Assembly: GCA_009711615.1 (NCBI GenBank)
Contig: VENI01000007.1
Span: forward strand, 106,349 to 170,348
From: Bacillota bacterium
Lineage (GTDB): Bacteria; Bacillota; Desulfotomaculia; Desulfotomaculales; Desulfohalotomaculaceae
DNA length: 64,000 bases
Reading direction: 5' to 3'
Part shown: positions 27,725 to 36,516 of the stretch, in pieces
Layout: each line of letters begins with the position of its first letter
Numbering within the stretch: position 1 is the stretch's first letter
Position numbers and translations under genes: made by a program
The notes under the pieces: generated by a model
Databases searched by the model: none
What the model saw: the letters and a program-made list of their open reading frames with translations, nothing else
What the model was told of the DNA's origin: nothing

Positions 27725-28483
27725 ATGCAGAAAAAATCAATGAGGTTCTCACTTTTAATAGTATTTGCATTAACCAGTTACTTTTGGTGGAATTCTTATC
27801 ATCCGGCTTATGCCATGCATATAATGGAAGGTTTTCTGCCACTTGGTTGGGCATTATTCTGGTGGGCTGTAACGCTTCCATTCATCATCATTGGATTGAG
27901 ATCAATTGAGAATAGACTTAAAGAAAACCCGGAATTGAAAATGCTGCTTGGTTTGTCTGGGGCTTTTGTTTTTGTATTATCAGCTTTAAAGATCCCTTCA
28001 ATAACAGGAAGTAGCTCTCATCCCACAGGAGTAGGGTTAGGAGCAATAATGTTTGGACCTACTGCAATGAGTGTTTTAGGTACGATTGTCCTTTTATTTC
28101 AATCATTATTACTGGCGCATGGTGGTTTAACAACACTAGGGGCAAACGCTTTTTCAATGGCAGTAGTTGGTCCTTTGCTGGCGTTTGTTATCTTTAAAGT
28201 CGGACGAAAAATGAAGTTACCATTTTCCTTGTCTGTTTTTCTAGCTGCTATGCTCGGAGATTTAGGTACATATGTTGTAACTTCCTTTCAATTAGCCCTT
28301 GCCTTCCCAGCAGAAGTTGGGGGATTTATATCTTCCTTTATAAAGTTTGCAAGTATCTATGGGGTTACTCAAATTCCACTGGCCATTAGTGAAGGAATAT
28401 TAACAGTTATTGTTATGAACTTTATTCAAAAATACAATATGGCTGAGTTAAAACAACTTATAACTGTTAAGGAGGCCAGTTAG
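27725..28483 (+). CDS. cbiM: Cobalt ECF transporter substrate-specific component CbiM
   Basis: About 252 residues. A signal-peptide-like N-terminus ends near AYA, giving a mature N-terminus MHIMEGFLP, the known metal-binding start of CbiM. Several membrane segments and the [17 protein letters not shown] motif follow. CbiM binds Co2+ and works with CbiN, CbiQ and CbiO. The start is placed at ATG 27725 with AGGAGG 6 nt upstream (an open frame extends to 27695). First gene of cbiMNQO; the next gene begins one base after its stop. Confidence 0.95.
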   Translation: MQKKSMRFSLLIVFALTSYFWWNSYHPAYAMHIMEGFLPLGWALFWWAVTLPFIIIGLRSIENRLKENPELKMLLGLSGAFVFVLSALKIPSITGSSSHPTGVGLGAIMFGPTAMSVLGTIVLLFQSLLLAHGGLTTLGANAFSMAVVGPLLAFVIFKVGRKMKLPFSLSVFLAAMLGDLGTYVVTSFQLALAFPAEVGGFISSFIKFASIYGVTQIPLAISEGILTVIVMNFIQKYNMAELKQLITVKEAS

Positions 28484-28484
28484 T

Positions 28485-28799
28485 ATGAAAAACATTATTT
28501 TGTTTTTATTAGTAATAATTTTAGCAGTTTTCCCGTTATTTGTTCAAAATAATGCCGAGTTTAAAGGTGCTGACGATCAATCAGAAAAACTAATTGGAGA
28601 ACTTGCACCTTCGTATGAGCCTTGGTTCAATTCACTCTGGGCACCTCCAAGTGGTGAAATTGAAAGTTTGCTATTTTCCTTACAAGCAGCAATCGGTTCC
28701 ATTGTAATTGGGTATGTAATTGGGTTCGGCCATGCCAGAAAAAAATATTCACTTAAATCAGAAGTTGAGATTAAGATGTCCCATGTTGAAAATAAATGA
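28485..28799 (+). CDS. cbiN: Cobalt transporter accessory component CbiN
   Basis: 104 residues, two membrane segments (about 3-20 and 68-85) with an extracellular loop containing FKGADDQSEKLIGELAPSYEPWFNSLW, the typical CbiN pattern. It assists CbiM in cobalt loading. Start one nucleotide after cbiM; 3' end overlaps cbiQ. Confidence 0.93.
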   Translation: MKNIILFLLVIILAVFPLFVQNNAEFKGADDQSEKLIGELAPSYEPWFNSLWAPPSGEIESLLFSLQAAIGSIVIGYVIGFGHARKKYSLKSEVEIKMSHVENK

Positions 28800-29556
28800 T
28801 TATGCTTATATTAGTCCATTAAAGGATGTCCACCCGACAGAAAAGGTCGTATTCGCGTTATCTGCTTTACTCTTTACTATCTTAACAAAAAATTTAATAA
28901 TTGCATCTATTACCTTTGCTACAATGAGTACAGGTATCGTTTTAGGAGCTAAAGTTCCTTTATATCGTTACACTAGGCTTCTTCTCTTGCCATCCTTCTT
29001 TTTACTTTCTAGTATAATTGCTATATTATTTTCAGTTGCTCCAATAGATAGTGAAAGCATAAATGCTCTCTGGAAATTCCAGACGGATTCTTGGCAAATA
29101 TATGTTAGCTCATACAGTATAAATGAAGCAATCCATATAGTTTTCACTGTATTAGCAAGTGTTAGCTGCTTATATTTTATCATTCTAACCACACCGCTTA
29201 ACCATTTGATTTGGTTATTACAAAAAGCTCATTTACCGACTCTTTTTATTGAATTAGCGGGATTCACCTATCGCTTTATCTTTGTTCTTTTGGAAAAGAT
29301 TCAAGAAATATATATTGCCCAATCAAGTAGACTTGGTTATCAGAATTATAGAATTTGGCTAGCTTCATTAGGGGCACTTATAGTTAGTCTTTTTATAAAA
29401 TCGATCCGTACAACAAGAGATTTGCAAATAGCAATAGATAGTCGGGGTGGAGATGAAGGTTTGTATGAAGTGGAATTGAATATTAAGTATAAACAGTTTC
29501 ATTGGGCAGGAATTATTTTTTTCATTGTGGTATTATTGACGATATCCATTTCATAG
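28783..29556 (+). CDS. cbiQ: Cobalt ECF transporter transmembrane component CbiQ
   Basis: About 257 residues with five or six membrane segments and the coupling helix motifs around SSRLGYQNYRIWLASLG and IDSRGGDEGLY, as in CbiQ/EcfT proteins that link the substrate component to the ATPase. The start MLKINDYAYISPL is chosen at ATG 28783, overlapping cbiN by 17 nt; the open frame extends to 28720 but those residues look unlike the family. Confidence 0.92.
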   Translation: MLKINDYAYISPLKDVHPTEKVVFALSALLFTILTKNLIIASITFATMSTGIVLGAKVPLYRYTRLLLLPSFFLLSSIIAILFSVAPIDSESINALWKFQTDSWQIYVSSYSINEAIHIVFTVLASVSCLYFIILTTPLNHLIWLLQKAHLPTLFIELAGFTYRFIFVLLEKIQEIYIAQSSRLGYQNYRIWLASLGALIVSLFIKSIRTTRDLQIAIDSRGGDEGLYEVELNIKYKQFHWAGIIFFIVVLLTISIS

Positions 29557-29578
29557 ATAGACTTAAAGGAGCATAACA

Positions 29579-30418
29579 TTGAAATCACCAATTATATCGT
29601 TTGAAAATATAACATACAAATATGAAGATGGAACTATCGCACTAAAAGATATTATATTATCAATCGAACACGGAAAAAAGATTGCATTAATAGGTAATAA
29701 TGGAGCAGGAAAATCAACATTGTTCTTACTCCTTAATGGCATCTTAAAACCAACCAGCGGCCACATTAAATATAAAGGGAAAAAATTATCATATACACGC
29801 AAACAAATTAAGCATCTTCGTCAACAGGTAGGAATCGTCTTTCAAAACCCCGATACTCAACTATTTTCATCCAGTGTTTATGAAGATATTAGATATGGTC
29901 CTAAAAATTTAGGTCTATCTTCTGAAAAGCTAAAGAAAACTGTTCATGAAGCCATGATACTAACAGAAACTGAATATTTGAAAGATAAACCACCTCATTT
30001 CTTAAGTATCGGTCAAAAGAAAAGGGTTACAATTGCAGGAATTATTGCAATGAACCCAGAGCTATTGGTACTAGATGAACCTACAGCAGGGCTTGACCCA
30101 TATTATTCTGAAAAAGTTATGCTCTTATTAGATAATATTCATAACAAAAACCGAACAGTTTTAATTTCAACTCATAATGTTAATCTTGCCTATGAATGGG
30201 CTGACGAGGTGTTTATTTTAGATAATGGTAAAATTATTGAACAAGGTTCTCCTATAGAAGTATTCAATAATCTAGAAGCTATTAAACAAAGTCATTTAGA
30301 ACGGCCTTGGATTATGGATATATGTCAAAATTTAAATCTTTTAGAAAAGGACTATCCTAAATCTAAAAAAGAGTTATTAGAAATGATGAAATTATACTCA
30401 ATTCAAAAAGATAAGTAA
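29579..30418 (+). CDS. cbiO: Cobalt ECF transporter ATPase CbiO
   Basis: 279 residues. Walker A GNNGAGKST (about 39), Q-loop VFQNPDTQLFS, signature LSIGQKKR, Walker B LLVLDEPTAGLDP, switch STHNVN. It energises the CbiMNQ complex. TTG start with AAAGGAG 8 nt upstream. The whole cbi unit is AT-rich with Bacillus/Clostridium-like codon choice compared with the flanking genes, which may point to transfer. Confidence 0.95.
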   Translation: MKSPIISFENITYKYEDGTIALKDIILSIEHGKKIALIGNNGAGKSTLFLLLNGILKPTSGHIKYKGKKLSYTRKQIKHLRQQVGIVFQNPDTQLFSSSVYEDIRYGPKNLGLSSEKLKKTVHEAMILTETEYLKDKPPHFLSIGQKKRVTIAGIIAMNPELLVLDEPTAGLDPYYSEKVMLLLDNIHNKNRTVLISTHNVNLAYEWADEVFILDNGKIIEQGSPIEVFNNLEAIKQSHLERPWIMDICQNLNLLEKDYPKSKKELLEMMKLYSIQKDK

Positions 30419-30431
30419 CTTCACACTAAAA

Positions 30432-30471
30432 TCAGAGGGCCACAACCCCAAGTTTAGGGCTGTCCCTCTGA
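30432..30471. terminator. Terminator between cbiO and yajQ
   Basis: Inverted repeat with 8-bp outer arms TCAGAGGG / CCCTCTGA and a partly paired interior, followed by TTAGTTTTAGTTT on the plus strand. It can end both converging transcripts. Confidence 0.65.
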
Positions 30472-30513
30472 TTAGTTTTAGTTTAAACCACGGTAGTTTT
30501 TAGTTCTTTTAAA

Positions 30514-31005
30514 TTATCGGTAATTTATGAACTGAAGTTCTAGGTCATAGTCGTTTTCCTTTAATAAGTTCATTATAGCTTGCAGGTCGTCTTTTTTCTT
30601 ACCGCTTACTCTAACTTTGTCATCCATTATTTGTGCCTGCACTTTTATCTTTGTCTCTTTGATGTCTTTAACCATTTTTTTGGCTATGTCTGTTTCAATG
30701 CCTTGTTTGATTTTAATCAATTGTCGAGCCATACCTTGGGTAGCATCTTCTACCTTGCCATATTCTAAGTTTTTAATAGAAACTTTTCTTTTAACTAATT
30801 TTGATTGTAGAATGTCGATTACGCTTTTAATTTTAAAATCATCATCACCTAATACTTTTAGGTCTTCGCCTTCAAGTTCTACCTTTGATTTACTGTTTTT
30901 AAAATCGTATCTTTGACTAATTTCCTTATTAGTTTGATTGATGGCGTTATCCACCTCTTGCATGTCAACCTGGGAAACTACATCAAATGAAGCATCTTTA
31001 GCCAT
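30514..31005 (-). CDS. YajQ family nucleotide-binding protein
   Basis: About 163 residues, the full YajQ/UPF0234 family length. N-terminus [20 protein letters not shown] and C-terminus [17 protein letters not shown] are family hallmarks; [10 protein letters not shown] lies at about 30-40. Members bind nucleotides, including c-di-GMP in Xanthomonas, and RNA. Start at ATG 31005 with GAAGGAG upstream; the frame reaches 31023 without support. Monocistronic. Confidence 0.93.
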   Translation of the reverse strand: MAKDASFDVVSQVDMQEVDNAINQTNKEISQRYDFKNSKSKVELEGEDLKVLGDDDFKIKSVIDILQSKLVKRKVSIKNLEYGKVEDATQGMARQLIKIKQGIETDIAKKMVKDIKETKIKVQAQIMDDKVRVSGKKKDDLQAIMNLLKENDYDLELQFINYR

Positions 31006-31041
31006 ATGTATTTCTCCTTCCATATTTGTTTTTAATACACA

Positions 31042-31074
31042 AGTAACAGGGGTAAGTTGTCCACCCCTGTTACT
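31042..31074 (-). terminator. Terminator of nfnAB
   Basis: Perfect 12-bp stem AGTAACAGGGGT / ACCCCTGTTACT with a 9-nt loop, just after the nfnB stop; a weak T-rich tract follows on the minus strand. Confidence 0.75.
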
Positions 31075-31083
31075 AAATATTTC

Positions 31084-32475
31084 CTATTTATTGTTTAAAT
31101 AGTCATCGATGGCACGGGCGGCTTTTTTACCTGCTCCCATGGCTAGGATTACTGTGGCTGCACCAGTTACGATATCTCCTCCGGCAAACACTCCCGGCTT
31201 ATTGGTGGCACCGGTTTCTTCGTTTGCGGCAATGTTGCCTCGTTTAGTAAGTTCCAACCCTTCCGTAGTGCGAGGCACCAGTGGGTTGGGGCCCTGACCT
31301 AACGCAAGTACTACGTTGTCCACTTTCATTTCATACTGGGAACCTTCTATCGGCACTGGACGGCAACGTCCGGAGGCATCTGGCTCACCCAGTTCGTATT
31401 TAATACAAGTCATGCTGGTTAGGTTGCCGTTTTCATCCCCATTAAATTCAGTTGGACTGGTTAACAGGGCAAACTTAACCCCTTCTTCTTCTGCATGTTC
31501 TATTTCCTCCCGACGGGCGGGCATTTCTTTTTCTGAACGGCGATAAACAATATATGACTCTTTGGCACCCAAACGCAATGCAGTGCGGGCTGAGTCCATG
31601 GCCACGTTACCGGCACCAATTACCGCCACCCTTTCCCCTGCCTTAACAGGAGTTACATAGTTGGGGAACTGGTATGCCTTCATCAAGTTGGTTCTGGTTA
31701 AGAACTCATTGGCCGAATAAACACCATTTAAGTTTTCACCGGGAATGTTCATAAAGTACGGCAGACCAGCTCCGGTACCGATGAACACAGCGTCATACCC
31801 TTCTTCCAACAATTCATCCACGGAATCCAATTGACCAATAACATAGTTAGTTTTTATTTCTACACCCAATTCTTTAATCTTTTCTATTTCAGTCTGCACT
31901 ATATCCTTAGGTAAGCGAAATTCAGGAATACCATACATTAATACACCACCGGCCACATGTAATGCCTCAAACACCGTTACTTGATGGCCCATTTTCGCCA
32001 GGTCACCGGCAGCAGTAAGACCAGCAGGCCCCGAGCCCACCACGGCTACCTTTTTACCGGTAGATTGTTGCTTTTGACCCGGTTTAGCACCACCATGCTG
32101 CAGTTCATAATCTGCTGCATAGCGCTCTAGACGTCCTATTCCGACTGGCTCTCCTTTAATTCCCACAATACAGTGCTTCTCACACTGACTTTCCTGGGGA
32201 CATACTCGACCGCAAACAGCCGGTAAACTGTTCTTGGTTTTTATTTTATTAATAGCCCCCTTAAAGTCCCCTTCCTTAATTAGGCTGATAAACTCAGGTA
32301 TGGGAACTTCCACAGGGCAACCTTCCATACACTTGGGTTTTTTACAGTTTAGACAGCGGTTAGCCTCGGCCACTGCAGTTTCTTCATTGTAACCAAGAGC
32401 TACTTCTGTAAAGTTTTTGATTCTCTCCCCTGCATCCTGTAAAGGCATTTCATGTTTTATTTTTACTTGTGACAT
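31084..32475 (-). CDS. nfnB: NfnB-type large subunit of NADH-dependent reduced ferredoxin:NADP+ oxidoreductase
   Basis: About 463 residues, glutamate-synthase-small-subunit-like (often annotated gltA). Two [4Fe-4S] cysteine sets near the N-terminus (CLNCKKPKCMEGCP and CGRVCPQESQCEKHC), an FAD site VAVVGSGPAGLTAAG (about 142), and an NADP(H) site VAVIGAGNVAMDSARTALRLGA (about 282). With NfnA it forms the electron-bifurcating complex that couples NADPH, NADH and ferredoxin. No glutamate synthase large subunit is nearby, which with the NfnA neighbour favours Nfn (or the related sulfide dehydrogenase SudAB). Start at ATG 32475 (MSQVKIKHEMP) overlapping nfnA by 13 nt. Confidence 0.9.
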   Translation of the reverse strand: MSQVKIKHEMPLQDAGERIKNFTEVALGYNEETAVAEANRCLNCKKPKCMEGCPVEVPIPEFISLIKEGDFKGAINKIKTKNSLPAVCGRVCPQESQCEKHCIVGIKGEPVGIGRLERYAADYELQHGGAKPGQKQQSTGKKVAVVGSGPAGLTAAGDLAKMGHQVTVFEALHVAGGVLMYGIPEFRLPKDIVQTEIEKIKELGVEIKTNYVIGQLDSVDELLEEGYDAVFIGTGAGLPYFMNIPGENLNGVYSANEFLTRTNLMKAYQFPNYVTPVKAGERVAVIGAGNVAMDSARTALRLGAKESYIVYRRSEKEMPARREEIEHAEEEGVKFALLTSPTEFNGDENGNLTSMTCIKYELGEPDASGRCRPVPIEGSQYEMKVDNVVLALGQGPNPLVPRTTEGLELTKRGNIAANEETGATNKPGVFAGGDIVTGAATVILAMGAGKKAARAIDDYLNNK

Positions 32476-33311
32476 CCGCAACCACCTCCACATCCACAAG
32501 TTGTTGCTGCTTCTGCTCTCTTTTCTTCGTCTTTATAGTATGCTAAGCGTCGCATAGCTAGATCGAAGTCCACCTGGTGGCCATCAAACTCAGGGCCATC
32601 AACACAGGCAAACTTGGTTTCTCCACCCACACTTACACGGCAAGCACCACACATGCCGGTGCCATCAACCATGATGGGGTTTAAGCTAACAATGGTTTCA
32701 ATACCCAGTGGCTTAGTGGTGGCCGCCATTGCCCGCATCATTGGCATTGGGCCGATAGCCCATAATTTATTAATTTCCATTTCATCAGCCACCTGCTTTA
32801 CTGCATCGGTGACAAATCCCTTCTGGCCGTAACTACCATCATCAGTGCAGACAATCAGTTTATCGCTCACTGAAGCCATTTTCTCTTCCCAAAATAGTAG
32901 TTCTTTATTTCGGGCACCAATAATAGAAATCACTTCATTACCCGCTTCCTTTAGTGCTTTGGCTATGGGGTAAATGGGAGCAACTCCCACACCACCACCA
33001 ACACAAATCACCCGGCCATAGTTTTCAATTTCGGTGGACTCACCCAGCGGGCCTACCACATCAACAAGATAATCACCAGCTTCAAGCTTACCTAAGTCTT
33101 TGGATGTACGACCCACCTCTTGAAAGATGGTGGTAATTGTTCCTGCTTCAGGATTATAATCTGCAATGGTCAGCGGTATACGTTCACCTTTTTCATCAAC
33201 CCTTAAAATAAAAAATTGACCCGCTTTACCTTTTGCTGCTATCTTAGGGGCTTCTACCTCAAACAGCTTTGTTACTGATGAAAAATCTTCCTTACGCACA
33301 ATTTTGTACAT
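32463..33311 (-). CDS. nfnA: NfnA-type small subunit (FAD, 2Fe-2S) of NfnAB
   Basis: 282 residues, ferredoxin-NADP+ reductase fold similar to PyrK/SudB. FAD-binding part at 1-95 (PLTIADYNPEAGTITTIFQ), NAD(H)-binding part starting ICVGGGVGVAPIYPIAKAL, and the 2Fe-2S ligand region GTGMCGACRVSVGGETKFACVDGPEFDGHQVDF. The C-terminus is Cys/Gly rich (CGCGGGCGC). Located directly upstream of nfnB with overlap, as in other Clostridia. ATG with TTGGAGGT upstream. Confidence 0.92.
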   Translation of the reverse strand: MYKIVRKEDFSSVTKLFEVEAPKIAAKGKAGQFFILRVDEKGERIPLTIADYNPEAGTITTIFQEVGRTSKDLGKLEAGDYLVDVVGPLGESTEIENYGRVICVGGGVGVAPIYPIAKALKEAGNEVISIIGARNKELLFWEEKMASVSDKLIVCTDDGSYGQKGFVTDAVKQVADEMEINKLWAIGPMPMMRAMAATTKPLGIETIVSLNPIMVDGTGMCGACRVSVGGETKFACVDGPEFDGHQVDFDLAMRRLAYYKDEEKRAEAATTCGCGGGCGCHK

Positions 33312-33533
33312 TGAGTTACCTCCAATCTAAATCATGTATAATTAACGTAGAATAATTGCATAAATAAACAAGTACAACTATTTATTTTATCAGATTTTTT
33401 ATAAATTTTAAACTAAATAGTTAATATAAATTATTATAACATATTTATTGCAAAAACTAAGCTATTGTTATTTTAACTAAATTTTTCACAAAGTTTACAC
33501 TTTAAAAACGCTAGCCCTTTACCAATCCAATCA

Positions 33534-34325
33534 TCATTTTCTAAGCAAATATAAAATTGCCTCCAATACTCCTCCGGCCACTGCCCTAGCCTTGTCAGAA
33601 ATGGTATAACAGTGTTCCGGCAAGCATCGGGGATCTATATCACCTATTTTAAGGCCGTTTTTAACCCATAGACCTTCTTTTATTAGCCCCCTAAGTATTC
33701 CATTAATCCCAGCAACCACGGGGGTCTTTTCTACATACCCCAGGATCTCCCCTTTAGCTACTCGACTATTAATAGGTACGCAAGGAGCAAACACACCTTC
33801 TGTGGGTGCTCTTAATAGTCTTTCATTGGTATAACCATTTACCGGTCCGGGAACACCTGTATCTGCTTCTGCATTACCACTTAGAATCACCCGACCCAAG
33901 TAGTGCCCCCTGTTTGATTCTATAACAGCATCAACATCTTCCCCTGCTGTAAATCCCGGCCCTAAACCAATAACAACCGGAGCCTCTGACTTGAAAGTTC
34001 CGGTATTACGCTTGGCAATAATAGCATCTACTAGCACCATTGGATTTAGTGTTTTAACCTGCTCTGCCTGGGGATCAATTAAAACGGGTATTTCATTATT
34101 ATTTATAATTTCTTTGGCCTGTTCAATACTGTTAGCTAGAACAGCATTAACCCCTTCAACTTGATGGCATCCATTATATACTGCTTCCGCAAAGGATACA
34201 CTGCGGCGGACAACAGTTGGTTGTAAAATTTCAGTCATAACCACTTTAAAGCCACACTTAAACAAACGGTGGGCCACTCCGGTGGCTAGGTCCCCTGCCC
34301 CTTTCACTACTACAATGTTATCCAT
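33534..34325 (-). CDS. yqeB: YqeB, selenium-linked molybdenum hydroxylase accessory protein
   Basis: 263 residues with an N-terminal Rossmann-like start VVVKGAGDLATGVAHRLF and conserved blocks PVVIGLGPGFTAGEDVDAVIE, GNAEADTGVPGPVNGYT and RLLRAPTEGVF. This matches the YqeB/EF2563 family, known from comparative genomics as a marker of selenium-dependent molybdenum hydroxylases that carry labile Se at the Mo site. Its exact biochemical role is not established. The gene begins right at the stop of the xdhC gene and is the last in the operon. No selD or yqeC is in the window. Confidence 0.9.
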   Translation of the reverse strand: MDNIVVVKGAGDLATGVAHRLFKCGFKVVMTEILQPTVVRRSVSFAEAVYNGCHQVEGVNAVLANSIEQAKEIINNNEIPVLIDPQAEQVKTLNPMVLVDAIIAKRNTGTFKSEAPVVIGLGPGFTAGEDVDAVIESNRGHYLGRVILSGNAEADTGVPGPVNGYTNERLLRAPTEGVFAPCVPINSRVAKGEILGYVEKTPVVAGINGILRGLIKEGLWVKNGLKIGDIDPRCLPEHCYTISDKARAVAGGVLEAILYLLRK

Positions 34326-35393
34326 CTATATCAACCTTTCAATAAATACGTCCATTAGACCCCCACATACCATGCCTTCTTCAGCAGCAGTTCCTGCATC
34401 CAGCATCACCTGGTGCATTTTGATCCCGCGACTGTCAAATAACATTAATGCCTCTCGCCGCACCTCAGCTTCACCGCATCCACCACCGATGGTACCAATG
34501 CATGTGCCATCTTGCAGGATCAGCATTTTAGCTCCTGCCTTGCGTGGGGTTGATCCCTTAGTACGGACAATGGTTGCCGCTACTACGGCCTGATTACGGT
34601 TAGCATAGTCAATTTCTCTTTCCAGTAATTCCCAGCGTTGACGGGTTGAAGTCTGCGACACTACTTTTTTTTCGAAGCCCCGACGTACTTCTACCAGTTG
34701 TGCAGCAATACTAACGGCAATTTCTTCTGGGGTTTGGGCATTAATATCCAACCCAATGGGCATATACACCCCGTCAACCTTTTCTTCCGGGTACCCAGAG
34801 GACAAAAGCTGATCTTTGATCATTTTAACCCGTCTACGACTACCAATCATACCCACATACCCCGGAGCAAACTTCAAAACATACTCTAGACACTGAAGGT
34901 CATGCTTATGTCCTCTAGTTACAATCACAACACTGGTTCCCGAATCAATCTTCTGCCTTTCCAATGCTGTTATAAAATCATCACACTCTACTTGATGGGC
35001 TTCAGGAAACCTTTGCTTATTGGCAAACTTCGGGCGATCATCCACCACTGTAATTTGATATTGCAGTAGTGAAGCAATTTTTACCAGTGGTTGGGCAATA
35101 TGCCCTCCACCAAGCACTATCAATTTTGCTGTTGGGTGATAACTCTCCACCAGCAAGTTCACTTCACCAGATTCTGTTTCCAATGACATTATTTCTGATT
35201 CTTTTAAATGATTCAATTGTTTGCACAACTGCTCCATCTCTTTTTGCAGTATGTCAGCATCAGGCTTTACCCCGGCTTCGGTAATTAGGTATTTTCTTCC
35301 TAACAGCTGCTTATTATTTTTATCCGTTTCCACCACAGTGGCCAGTGCCATTCTTTTTCGTTCCTCAACCATCTGTTGTAACTGTTGATACAT
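34326..35393 (-). CDS. XdhC/CoxI family molybdenum cofactor maturation protein
   Basis: About 355 residues. Rossmann domain in the first half (LIVLGGGHIAQPLVKIA, MIGSRRRVKMI) and a CoxI-type domain at the C-terminus (ATIVRTKGSTPRKAGAKML, GTIGGGCGEAEVRREAL, VCGGLMDVFIE). This order is reversed relative to classical XdhC, where the CoxI domain comes first. XdhC-type proteins bind the molybdenum cofactor and insert or sulfurate it in xanthine dehydrogenase-like enzymes; a seleno-version is plausible here given YqeB. Start at ATG 35393 with GAGGTGG upstream. Confidence 0.9.
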   Translation of the reverse strand: MYQQLQQMVEERKRMALATVVETDKNNKQLLGRKYLITEAGVKPDADILQKEMEQLCKQLNHLKESEIMSLETESGEVNLLVESYHPTAKLIVLGGGHIAQPLVKIASLLQYQITVVDDRPKFANKQRFPEAHQVECDDFITALERQKIDSGTSVVIVTRGHKHDLQCLEYVLKFAPGYVGMIGSRRRVKMIKDQLLSSGYPEEKVDGVYMPIGLDINAQTPEEIAVSIAAQLVEVRRGFEKKVVSQTSTRQRWELLEREIDYANRNQAVVAATIVRTKGSTPRKAGAKMLILQDGTCIGTIGGGCGEAEVRREALMLFDSRGIKMHQVMLDAGTAAEEGMVCGGLMDVFIERLI

Positions 35394-35407
35394 ATTAACC
35401 ACCTCAC

Positions 35408-36445
35408 TTATAACGATCCACCCATACCAAATGTGCAATTGGGGTAACTACACTGGGCACAGTTTTGACAAAGCCCTCCATGAGCCATTTTTATAATATC
35501 CTTACGACTTATTTTTTCTCCTACAAAAATTCTAGGCAGCACCAGATCTAACACTGTTGTTTTAAAATACATTCCACATGCAGGAACTCCTAATATCGGT
35601 ATATCATTTATATAGGCTATCAAGAACATTGCTCCGGGTAGAGCAGGAGCACCATATTTAATAATTTCTGCTCCCGAAAGCACAATCCCTTTAGGTGTGG
35701 TGTCATCTGGATCCACAGACATGCCGCCAGAAAGAAGTATCATTTCAGCACCTTTTTCCACCATGTTGCTTATTTGGGTGGATATTACCTCTGCATCATC
35801 AGGACAGTATGCAAGCTCTAATACCTCAGACTGATAAGAGTTTATTTTCTTACTTAATACCGGCCCAAAAGTATCTTTTATTCTGCCTTTGTATACTTCA
35901 TTACCGGTAACAATTATTCCCACTTTCTTCTGAATGAAAGGTACAACTTTAATAATGTCCCCAGCCTCTTGGGCAATGTTTTCTGCAGCAGAAATATCTG
36001 TTTCATCTACCACAAGTGGAATAACCTTGGTACCCGCCAGCATATCTCCTGGTTTTACCACTGTATTGTTAGGGAGAGTAGCCATAACTACGTTAGGTAA
36101 TTCATTGATTTCTTCCAACGCATCAATATTTATCTTTAAAAGCCCCGGAACACTGGAAAAAATATTTACTCTACTTTCTTTAGGACCCTTCCATTCTGTA
36201 CCATTACCAGCAACCGCTTTGCCCAACCTGACCCCGGCTTCATCTTCATGAACGTCGCTTTCATCCAACTCCAACACATAGACATGATCTTTACCTAATT
36301 TAAGTAATTCTTGTACATCCTGTGATGTAATCACGTGACCTTTTTTATATGCCGGTCCTTTAAATTCTCCTGCTACAATTTTTGTGATATCATGACTTAA
36401 AACTTTCCCTACTGCTTCTTCTACCTTTATTGCTTGTTTACGCAT
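35408..36445 (-). CDS. Molybdopterin-binding protein with C-terminal cysteine cluster
   Basis: 345 residues. Residues about 170-310 are a MoaB/MogA-type molybdopterin-binding domain (VGIIVTGNEVYKGRIKDTFGP, ILLSGGMSVDPDDTTP, PALPGAMFLIAYI, ILGVPACGMYF). The N-terminal part (1-165) resembles the non-catalytic part of MoeA-like proteins (VEEAVGKVLSHDITKI). The C-terminus ends GGLCQNCAQCSYPNCTFG, a CX2CX2CX4C set that could hold an iron-sulfur cluster or another metal. It sits between the Mo subunit and XdhC genes, so a role in cofactor delivery or storage for this hydroxylase is inferred. Confidence 0.85.
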   Translation of the reverse strand: MRKQAIKVEEAVGKVLSHDITKIVAGEFKGPAYKKGHVITSQDVQELLKLGKDHVYVLELDESDVHEDEAGVRLGKAVAGNGTEWKGPKESRVNIFSSVPGLLKINIDALEEINELPNVVMATLPNNTVVKPGDMLAGTKVIPLVVDETDISAAENIAQEAGDIIKVVPFIQKKVGIIVTGNEVYKGRIKDTFGPVLSKKINSYQSEVLELAYCPDDAEVISTQISNMVEKGAEMILLSGGMSVDPDDTTPKGIVLSGAEIIKYGAPALPGAMFLIAYINDIPILGVPACGMYFKTTVLDLVLPRIFVGEKISRKDIIKMAHGGLCQNCAQCSYPNCTFGMGGSL

Positions 36446-36478
36446 GGTAATAATCCCCTCTTTCTAGATTGGAAAGGA

Positions 36479-36502
36479 GACACCTCCTAATTTGGAGGTG
36501 TC
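36479..36502 (-). other. Intercistronic stem-loop in the Mo-hydroxylase operon
   Basis: Perfect 9-bp stem GACACCTCC / GGAGGTGTC between the Mo subunit and the molybdopterin-binding protein gene, with no U run. It may set the ratio of enzyme to accessory proteins by partial termination or mRNA processing. One arm contains GGAGG but no start codon follows it. Confidence 0.6.
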
Positions 36503-36516
36503 AGTGGACATTTAAG

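Noticed and set aside
31084..32475. Annotation as glutamate synthase small subunit.
   Set aside because: No large subunit nearby and direct overlap with an NfnA-type gene make NfnB/SudA the better call.
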